A stretch of 40,857 nucleotides of DNA, taken from NCBI RefSeq assembly GCF_014646015.1, contig NZ_BMMQ01000006.1, positions 203,704 through 244,560 of the forward strand. Reading direction: 5' to 3'. Of the stretch, positions 8,106-14,254 are shown piece after piece; the first letter of the stretch is position 1, and the number at the start of each line of letters is the position of its first letter. Origin of the DNA: Microbacterium nanhaiense (GTDB lineage Bacteria > Actinomycetota > Actinomycetes > Actinomycetales > Microbacteriaceae). The position numbers were made by a program, and so were the translations under genes. Below the pieces are notes generated by a model, which worked only from the letters and a program-made list of their open reading frames with translations, had not been told where the DNA came from and did not search any database.

Positions 8106-8141
8106 GGGGCGCCGGCCCTCCCTGCGGAGGGCCGGCGCCCC
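8106..8141 (-). promoter_or_regulatory. perfect 16-bp stem-loop between binding-protein and permease genes
   Basis: Bases 8106-8121 and 8126-8141 are perfectly complementary over 16 bp with a 4-base loop. No U-tract follows on the minus strand, so a complete terminator is unlikely. Its place after the binding-protein gene matches the stem-loops that stabilise or attenuate such operons, so that binding protein is made in excess over permeases. Confidence 0.7.
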
Positions 8142-8148
8142 ATACGGA

Positions 8149-9480
8149 TTACTGTGCGGCTTCGACGCTGGCCTGGAGCGCCGCCATGTAGTCCTCGGGG
8201 CTCATGTCGCCCGAGACGAGGAGGCTGCCGTTCGTCGAGGCGAGCGAGCCAGTCTTCGCGTCGAACAGGGCCTCGAACCACAGCACGGTCTCATCGATGT
8301 CGGCGACCTTCTCCTGGACCATCTTGGTCACGGGGGCGACGTCGGCGACCTCGCCGTTGACCTGGAAGCCGGAGACGATGCCGGAGGTCTCGAGCGCCTG
8401 CTTGCCGTAGTTCTCGGCGATGCAGCCGAACCAGGCCTCGGTCTTCGGGCCCATCGTCTTCGCGTTCGCGGCCATCGCGGCGCCGGCGTTCGCGGCCCAC
8501 TGGTCGATGCTGCCCGCGCCGCCGTCGACGGCGGGGAACGGCATGAAGCCGATGTTCTCTTCGCCGATCTCGTTCTGCGAGGGGTCGTTGATGTTGCTCA
8601 GCAGCCACGAGCCGTCGTACTTCATCGCGGCCTTGCCCGTGAGGAACTGGGCCGTCGACGTGCCGCCGTCCATCGTCTGGAAGCCGGTGCCAAAGTAGCC
8701 CGAGGTTGCGAGGTCCTGCAGCGCGGCGGCGCCCTCGACGTACTCGGGATCCGTGAGCTTGGCCGAGCCGTCCTTGACCTTGGCCATGGCGTCGGGGCCG
8801 ACGTTGCGGAAGATGTACATGCCCATCAGGCGCGTCATCGGCCAGCCGTCCGCGCCCGCCGTCGTGAGGGGCTGGTAGCCGGCGGCCTCGAGCGCGTCGG
8901 CCGCGGCGAGGAGCTCGTCATAGGTCTGGGGCTCTTCGATGCCGACCTCCTCGAAGATCGCCTTGTTGTACCAGATGCCCTCGAGGTTGTACTGGTACGG
9001 CAGCGAAACCATCTGGCCGTAGACGTTCTCGACGGTCGACGCCGCGGCGGGGAGGATGTTGCTGAACCCGTCGCCCAGCACCTCCTTGTAGTCGGCGACC
9101 AGGCCGCCCGCGCCGAGGTCACCCGTGGGGCGCACCATGTCGGTTCCGGCGATGAAGTGCTGCGGCAGCGCGTTCTGGCTGGCGAGCAGCGTGACCTTCT
9201 GGGTCGTGTCGGCCTGGGCCGTCTTCTGGTGCTCGATCGGCATCGCCGCGTTCTCCTCGGCGCAGGGCCCATCGGCAAGCATCTGCAGCTGGTCCTCGAG
9301 CGCCTGGTTCTCGTTGGCGGTGAGGACGGTGAACTTCTCCGGCTCATCTCCGCCACCGGCTCCGCTGGCGGATCCGCCGGTCGAGCCACCGTCGCCGCCC
9401 GCGCATCCGGCGAGGGCGGTGACGGTCAGCGCGGCGAAGCCCGCGAGGGCCCAGCGGCGCGAGGTGCTGTGAATGATCAT
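8149..9480 (-). CDS. sugar ABC transporter substrate-binding lipoprotein
   Basis: The 443-residue protein begins with a lipoprotein signal peptide (RRWALAGF hydrophobic core, lipobox LAGC, lipidated C26) followed by a Gly/Ser linker. The remainder matches the CUT1 (family 1) solute-binding fold, with GKAAMKYDGSWLLSNI and FMPFPAVDGG late in the sequence. The start is ATG 9480 with a near-perfect AAGGAGG ribosome site; a longer frame upstream lacks one. It is the first gene of the importer operon and would be held at the outer face of the membrane. The ligand is unknown; the enzymes next door suggest a plant-type pentose or deoxysugar oligosaccharide. Confidence 0.93.
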   Translation of the reverse strand: MIIHSTSRRWALAGFAALTVTALAGCAGGDGGSTGGSASGAGGGDEPEKFTVLTANENQALEDQLQMLADGPCAEENAAMPIEHQKTAQADTTQKVTLLASQNALPQHFIAGTDMVRPTGDLGAGGLVADYKEVLGDGFSNILPAAASTVENVYGQMVSLPYQYNLEGIWYNKAIFEEVGIEEPQTYDELLAAADALEAAGYQPLTTAGADGWPMTRLMGMYIFRNVGPDAMAKVKDGSAKLTDPEYVEGAAALQDLATSGYFGTGFQTMDGGTSTAQFLTGKAAMKYDGSWLLSNINDPSQNEIGEENIGFMPFPAVDGGAGSIDQWAANAGAAMAANAKTMGPKTEAWFGCIAENYGKQALETSGIVSGFQVNGEVADVAPVTKMVQEKVADIDETVLWFEALFDAKTGSLASTNGSLLVSGDMSPEDYMAALQASVEAAQ

Positions 9481-9516
9481 GTCGTCCTCCTTGACGAGGT
9501 GGGGGGGTACGCCAGA

Positions 9517-9545
9517 ACAGTAGGAAAAATTGCGCGCTGTGTCAA
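9517..9545 (-). promoter_or_regulatory. sigma-70-type promoter of the ABC-importer operon
   Basis: On the minus strand TTGACA (9540-9545) and TACTGT (9517-9522) are spaced by exactly 17 bases, about 35-40 bases upstream of the binding-protein ATG. This is the best promoter match in the window. The same -10 (TACTGT) occurs before the amylopullulanase gene. Confidence 0.75.
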
Positions 9546-9549
9546 CACA
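9538..9549. promoter_or_regulatory. palindromic operator candidate over the -35 box
   Basis: TGTGTCAACACA is two perfectly inverted 5-base arms around CA. It covers the -35 box of the importer promoter and lies within the short divergent region (9481-9646) shared with the GH127 operon. A repressor bound here would block the importer promoter and could affect both operons. The protein that binds is unknown; the SorC- and GntR-family regulators in the window are candidates. Confidence 0.45.
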
Positions 9550-9646
9550 CGGGGTTGAAATTTTATGCATCTTGTGACTGAATCGAGATATGCACCCCCG
9601 TCACACAGCCGTCTCGGGGTTCGAATCCCGAAAGGATCCGCACGCC

Positions 9647-11614
9647 ATGCCTTCCGCGCACCTCGCTCCCGTTTCCGCCGCCAGCGCCCGCTGGGCCGGC
9701 GGCTTCTGGGGCGGCATCCACGCTCGCACGCTCGAGACCACCATCCCGCAGCAGTGGGGATCCCTTGCCGACCCCGAGGTCAGCCAGGGCCTGCTGAACT
9801 TCCTCATCGCGACGGGCGAGAAGGAGGGCGTGCACCTCGGCCCTCCCTTCATGGACGGCGACCTGTACAAGTGGATGGAGGCGGCGATCGACTCGCTCGA
9901 GACGACGCCCGATCCCGAGCTGGCGGAACGCATCGAGTACCTCGCGGGCCTGATCGCGAAGGTGCAGCGCGAAGACGGCTACGTGCACACCCCCACCGCG
10001 ATCTCGCAGATCAATGGCGAAGAGGTCACCGCGCTCGCGGACCGCTTCAACTTCGAGACCTACAACCTCGGCCACCTCATCACGGCGGGCGTGCGCCACT
10101 ACGAGGTCACGGGCAGCGAGTCGCTCCTCGACAGCGCCAAGGGCGCCGCGCGATTCCTCTCCCACCTCGCGAACGACAAGCCGCTCGAACTCGCGCGGAG
10201 CGCCATCTGCCCCTCGCACTACATGGCCGTTCTCGACCTGTACCGCGTCACACGCGACCGCCAATACCTGGAGCTCGCGGAGGCCTTCGTCCGCGTGCGC
10301 GACGAGTTCGACGAGGGCGGCGACGACAACCAGGATCGCCTCGCCGTGCGCGACCAGCTCGTCGTCGCCGGCCACGCCGTGCGCGCCAACTACCTCTACG
10401 CCGGCCTCGCCGACCTCGTCCTCGAAACCGGCGACGCGCAGCTGCACGCCGTCCTCGAGCGCCTGTGGCACGACGTCGTCGACACGAAGCTGTACCTCAC
10501 GGGCGGCTGCGGTGCGCTCTACGACGGCGCCTCGCCCTACGGCCACCAGTGGCAGGGCGAGATCAGCCGCATCCACCAGGCATACGGCTACGCGTACCAG
10601 CTGCCCAACACGACCGCGCACGCCGAGTCGTGCGCCAACATCGGCATGATCTTCTGGAGCGAGCGCATGCTGGCCCTGACGGGCGAGGCGAAGTACGCCG
10701 ACGTCATCGAGCGGATCGCCTACAACGTGCTGCTCGCCAGCATCGGCCTCGACGGCGGCACGTACTTCTACACGAACGCCCTGCGCCAGGTGCGCGATCT
10801 CCCCTTCGCGCTGCGCCGCCCCGGCGACACCGGACAGCTGAACGTCCCCGCCCCGCCGCCGTCCGACGAGCGGCTGCGCGAGGAGTTCATGTCCTGCTAC
10901 TGCTGCCCGCCTAACATCGCGCGCACGCTCGCGAGCTTCCACACCCGCATCGCCTCCACCTCCGCCGAGGGCCTGTTCGTGCACCAGTACGGCGGCAGCG
11001 AGATCGACGTCGCCGCGGGTGATGCGCGCCTCGCGCTGCGCGAGGACAGCGACTACCCGTGGGACAGTCGCATCGCCTTCACGGTGACGGCCGCGAGCGG
11101 ATCCCTCCCCCTGCACCTGCGCATCCCCGGCTGGTCCGAGGGCGCGACGCTGACGGTCAACGGCGAGGCCGTCGCCGTCTCGGATCCGTCGAGCTACACG
11201 CGCCTCGAGCGCGAGTGGGCCGAGGGCGACGTGATCGTTCTCGATCTGCCGATGCCGACGCGCATGATCCGCGGCCACCGCCTCGCCGAGGAGCTCACGG
11301 GTCAGGTCGCCGTGCAGCGCGGCCCCGTCGTCTACGCGATCGAGAGCATGGACATCCCGGACGGGGTGCGCCTGGAGCAGGTCGCGCTCCGCCGCGGCGC
11401 GAGCTTCGCGCCCGCGTGGACCGAGATCCAGAACACGCGCCTGCTCGCCCTCGACACCGAGGCCGCCGTGTTGCCGCTGTCCGGATCCGACGGGCTCTAC
11501 GAGACCGTCGAGCAGGACGAGCTCGGATCCGCGCCCGTGCGGCTGATCCCGTATTACGCGTGGGCGAACCGCGGCGCCGGCGAGATGTCGGTCTGGCTTC
11601 CGGTGGTGTGGTGA
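9647..11614 (+). CDS. glycoside hydrolase family 127 protein (beta-L-arabinofuranosidase type)
   Basis: The 655-residue cytoplasmic protein has the (alpha/alpha)6 barrel plus beta-sandwich arrangement of GH127. Family hallmarks are AHAESCANIGMIFW, which holds the Glu and Cys of the zinc-binding active site, and MSCYCCPPN, which holds the paired cysteines. Together they correspond to the Glu/Cys3 zinc site of HypBA1, where a Cys acts as nucleophile. GH127 members remove beta-L-arabinofuranose, and some act on the aceric acid residue of rhamnogalacturonan-II. The start at ATG 9647 has AAAGGA about ten bases upstream; an earlier in-frame ATG at 9590 has none. It is the first gene of the plus-strand operon with the RuBisCO-like protein and kinase, and overlaps the former by one base (TGATG). 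Confidence 0.87.
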   Translation: MPSAHLAPVSAASARWAGGFWGGIHARTLETTIPQQWGSLADPEVSQGLLNFLIATGEKEGVHLGPPFMDGDLYKWMEAAIDSLETTPDPELAERIEYLAGLIAKVQREDGYVHTPTAISQINGEEVTALADRFNFETYNLGHLITAGVRHYEVTGSESLLDSAKGAARFLSHLANDKPLELARSAICPSHYMAVLDLYRVTRDRQYLELAEAFVRVRDEFDEGGDDNQDRLAVRDQLVVAGHAVRANYLYAGLADLVLETGDAQLHAVLERLWHDVVDTKLYLTGGCGALYDGASPYGHQWQGEISRIHQAYGYAYQLPNTTAHAESCANIGMIFWSERMLALTGEAKYADVIERIAYNVLLASIGLDGGTYFYTNALRQVRDLPFALRRPGDTGQLNVPAPPPSDERLREEFMSCYCCPPNIARTLASFHTRIASTSAEGLFVHQYGGSEIDVAAGDARLALREDSDYPWDSRIAFTVTAASGSLPLHLRIPGWSEGATLTVNGEAVAVSDPSSYTRLEREWAEGDVIVLDLPMPTRMIRGHRLAEELTGQVAVQRGPVVYAIESMDIPDGVRLEQVALRRGASFAPAWTEIQNTRLLALDTEAAVLPLSGSDGLYETVEQDELGSAPVRLIPYYAWANRGAGEMSVWLPVVW

Positions 11615-12867
11615 TGAGTTCTTACGTCCACGCCACATACGAGATCGAGACCTCGCTGCCGCTGCAGCAGGCCGCCGAGATCCTCGCGGGCGAGCAGTCG
11701 ACGGGCACCTTCGTGCGCGTCGAGCGCGAGACCGATGACCTCCGCGCCCGCTTCGCGGCGCAGGTCGCGAGCCTCGAGGAGCTGCCGCTCACGGGCTCTT
11801 CCCCCCTGCCCGGCTCCGTCGGGGATCCCGCCCAGCGCCGCCGCGCGCGGCTCGTGATCCGCTTCCCGCTCGATAACTTCGGCCCGTCGATCCCCAACCT
11901 GCTGGCCGCCGTCGCGGGCAACCTCTTCGAGATCAAGGAGCTCGCGGCGATCCGCCTCGTCGACCTCGACCTGCCCGCCGAGTTCGCCGTGCGCTATCCC
12001 GGCCCGAAGTTCGGGCTCGCCGGAACCCGCGATCTGATGAACGCGCCCACGGGGGTGCTCCTCGGCACGATCATCAAGCCGAGCATCGGGCTCGCGCCGC
12101 ACGAGCTCGCCGAGGTCGTCGACGAGCTCGCGACGGCGGGCATCGACTTCATCAAGGACGACGAGCTGCAGGGCAATGGCCCCCATTCGCCGCTCGAGGC
12201 GCGCGTGAACGCCGTCATGCCCGTACTGAAGAAGCACGCCGACCGCACGGGCAAGATGCCGATGTACGCGTTCAACATCACCGACGACATCGACCGCCTC
12301 GAAGCGAACCACGACCTCGTCGTCGCCGCCGGCGGCACCTGCATCATGACGTGCATCAACATGATCGGGCTCTCGGGGCTCGAGTACATCTCCCGCCGCT
12401 CCCAGGTGCCGATCCACGGCCACCGGGCGATGTTCGGATCCATCGGCCGCAGCAACCAGGTCGGCATCGCGTTCCGCGCCTGGCAGAAGCTCGCGCGGCT
12501 GTCCGGCGCCGACCACCTGCACACGAACGGCATCAGCAACAAGTTCTACGAGTCGGACGAGCAGGTGCTCACGGCGATCTCCGACGTGCGCACGCCGCTG
12601 CTCGGCACGACGCAGACGATCCCCGTGCTCTCGAGCGGGCAGTGGGCGGGCCTCGCGCACGACACCTACGCCGCCACGGGCACCTCTGACCTGCTCGTGC
12701 TCTCCGGCGGCGGCATCCACGGCCACCCCGACGGCCCCGCCGGCGGCGTCGCAAGCATGCGCGAGGCGTGGGCCTCGGCCGAATGCGGCGAGAGCATCGA
12801 CGAGGCCTATGCATCGTCGGCGGCGTTGCGCCGCGCGGCCGAACGCTTCGGGAAGGTGCGGGCGTAG
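11614..12867 (+). CDS. RuBisCO-like protein (form IV; OiaX/OiaT-like candidate)
   Basis: The 417-residue protein aligns by motif with the RuBisCO large-subunit fold: a short N-terminal ferredoxin-like domain (1-~135) and a TIM barrel. IIKPSIGL supplies K155, equivalent to Lys175. FIKDDELQ supplies K181, D183 and E184, equivalent to the carbamylated Lys201 and the Mg2+ ligands Asp203/Glu204. SGGGIHGHPDG near residue 363 is the phosphate-binding strand. It lacks the full CO2-fixation set of loop residues and is shorter than true large subunits. RuBisCO-like proteins beside DUF1537 kinases include the 3-oxo-isoapionate-4-phosphate decarboxylase (OiaX) and transcarboxylase/hydrolase (OiaT) of D-apiose catabolism. 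It is coupled to GH127 by TGATG and followed by the kinase after ten bases. Assignment to a specific reaction is inference. Confidence 0.85.
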   Translation: MSSYVHATYEIETSLPLQQAAEILAGEQSTGTFVRVERETDDLRARFAAQVASLEELPLTGSSPLPGSVGDPAQRRRARLVIRFPLDNFGPSIPNLLAAVAGNLFEIKELAAIRLVDLDLPAEFAVRYPGPKFGLAGTRDLMNAPTGVLLGTIIKPSIGLAPHELAEVVDELATAGIDFIKDDELQGNGPHSPLEARVNAVMPVLKKHADRTGKMPMYAFNITDDIDRLEANHDLVVAAGGTCIMTCINMIGLSGLEYISRRSQVPIHGHRAMFGSIGRSNQVGIAFRAWQKLARLSGADHLHTNGISNKFYESDEQVLTAISDVRTPLLGTTQTIPVLSSGQWAGLAHDTYAATGTSDLLVLSGGGIHGHPDGPAGGVASMREAWASAECGESIDEAYASSAALRRAAERFGKVRA

Positions 12868-12877
12868 GAGCCCTATC

Positions 12878-14224
12878 GTGAACGGTATGCCCGAGGATTC
12901 CGCGCGCCCCCGCGTCGCCTTCTACGGCGACGACTTCACCGGAAGCGTCGACGTGCTGCTGCAGTTCGCGAGGCGCGGGTGGACGGCCCGGCTCTTCGTG
13001 GGCCGGCCGTCCGAGGCGGAGCTTGCGGCCGCCGCCGCGACGAACGACGTCGTCGGCATCGCGGGCGTCGCACGCTCGCTCCCGACCGACGCGATCGAGG
13101 CCGAGGTCGGCCCCGCGCTCGACCTGCTGCTGTCGGTGGATCCCGACATCGTGCAGTACAAGGCGTGCTCGACCGCCGATTCCTCGCCCACCGTGGGGAG
13201 CCTCGGCCGGGTGCTCGAGGTGGCGCGGGAGCGCTTCGCCGGGGTCGCGCCGATCCTCTTCGCGCAGCCCGACTTCGGCCGCTACACCGCGTTCGGCAAT
13301 CATTTCGCCGCCGAACGCGGCACGGTGTACCGGCTCGACCGGCAGCCGACGATGTCGCGGCACCCCTCGACGCCCATGCACGAGTCCGACCTCGTGGAGC
13401 ACCTGCGCCGGCAGACCTCCCTGCCCCTCGCGGGCCTGCCGTTCACTCAGTACCCCCTCCCCGGCGAACCCGAACTGCGGGTTCGGGCCCGAACTTCGGA
13501 TCCCACCCCCGGTACCGCTCCGCAGAATGGGGCCACTTCCGAAGATGAAGATCACCCGCTCGCCGCGCGGATCCGCGAGTCCGGCGCCGCGGGGCTCGTG
13601 CTCGACGCGCTCGACGAGGGCCACCTGCGCGTTGTGGGCGAGGCACTCCAGAGCCTCCCGCGCCCGGTCTTCGCGATCGGATCCGGCGGCCTCAGCCATG
13701 CGGTGGCGATCTCGGATCCGCGGGAGGTGGATCCGATCCCCGCCCGCGGATCCGAGACGGGGCCCGTGCTCGTCGTCTCGGGTAGCCGATCGGCGGCGAC
13801 CCGCCGGCAGGCCGATCACGCCGCGGCGTCCGGTTGGCTCGTGCGCCCCCTCTCACTCGCCCGGGGGCCGCTCGATGACGTCGTCGCGGCACTCGCGGCC
13901 GGGCGCAGCGTGGTGCTCACTTCGGACGATGCGGATGCCCACGGCATGGACAACGTGCTCGCGGCGGTCGCGGAGGCGAGCGCCGAGGCGGTCCGTGCCG
14001 CGCTGCCGCACACGCGGCGCGTCATCATCGCAGGCGGTGATACGTCGAGCCGGGTCACCGGCCTGCTGGGCGTGACCTCGCTCTCGATCGCCGCGAACCC
14101 GTGGGCCAACGTCGTGCTCCTGAGGGCGCACGCGGATTCCCCCGAGGTCGACGGCATCGAGCTGCTGCTCAAGGGAGGTCAGGTCGGCGACGACGACCTC
14201 TTCGAGGCCATCCGGGCCCTCTGA
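12878..14224 (+). CDS. four-carbon acid sugar kinase family protein (DUF1537; OiaK-like candidate)
   Basis: The 448-residue protein has the two-domain DUF1537 architecture. The N-terminal substrate domain carries YGDDFTGSVDVL (about residues 16-27) and the motif QYKACSTADSSPTVGS. The C-terminal nucleotide domain carries VLVVSGSRSAATRRQ and IIAGGDTSSRV. Members phosphorylate threonate, erythronate, 3-oxo-tetronates or 3-oxo-isoapionate; beside a RuBisCO-like protein the last is the most attractive. GTG 12878 has AGGAG at a good distance, while ATG 12887 is too far from it. Residues ~198-226 are a poorly conserved, Pro/Gly/charged insertion between the domains, encoded by palindrome-rich DNA. 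It is the last gene of the GH127 operon, converging on GH106. Confidence 0.87.
   Translation: MNGMPEDSARPRVAFYGDDFTGSVDVLLQFARRGWTARLFVGRPSEAELAAAAATNDVVGIAGVARSLPTDAIEAEVGPALDLLLSVDPDIVQYKACSTADSSPTVGSLGRVLEVARERFAGVAPILFAQPDFGRYTAFGNHFAAERGTVYRLDRQPTMSRHPSTPMHESDLVEHLRRQTSLPLAGLPFTQYPLPGEPELRVRARTSDPTPGTAPQNGATSEDEDHPLAARIRESGAAGLVLDALDEGHLRVVGEALQSLPRPVFAIGSGGLSHAVAISDPREVDPIPARGSETGPVLVVSGSRSAATRRQADHAAASGWLVRPLSLARGPLDDVVAALAAGRSVVLTSDDADAHGMDNVLAAVAEASAEAVRAALPHTRRVIIAGGDTSSRVTGLLGVTSLSIAANPWANVVLLRAHADSPEVDGIELLLKGGQVGDDDLFEAIRAL
13466..13494. repeat. palindrome cluster inside the kinase gene
   Basis: GAACCCG (13466-13472) pairs with CGGGTTC (13478-13484), and the latter overlaps a perfect 14-base palindrome GTTCGGGCCCGAAC (13481-13494). 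It encodes part of the nonconserved interdomain insertion and is in frame. Confidence 0.55.
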
Positions 14225-14233
14225 TTCATCGCG

Positions 14234-14251
14234 TTCCCTCGAGGAGGGGAA
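14234..14251. terminator. weak hairpin between kinase and GH106 gene ends
   Basis: CCCTC (14236-14240) and GAGGG (14244-14248) form a short stem between the converging 3' ends, only 30 bases apart. There is no U-tract. Confidence 0.25.
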
Positions 14252-14254
14252 GAG

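Noticed and set aside
9555..9595. Half-sites ATGCAT and ATATGCA near the GH127 start, possible third GntR-type operator
   Set aside because: The half-sites are not inverted and the spacing differs from the two good palindromes.
9615..9630. tRNA T-arm-like sequence GGGGTTCGAATCCCG upstream of GH127, possible tRNA fragment or attachment site
   Set aside because: The stem does not pair correctly for a 7-base T-loop, no acceptor, D- or anticodon arms are present, and no integrase gene is near.
11614..12867. True carbon-fixing RuBisCO large subunit
   Set aside because: The protein is too short, lacks the full set of loop residues for CO2 fixation, has no small subunit or phosphoribulokinase nearby, and sits in a sugar operon.
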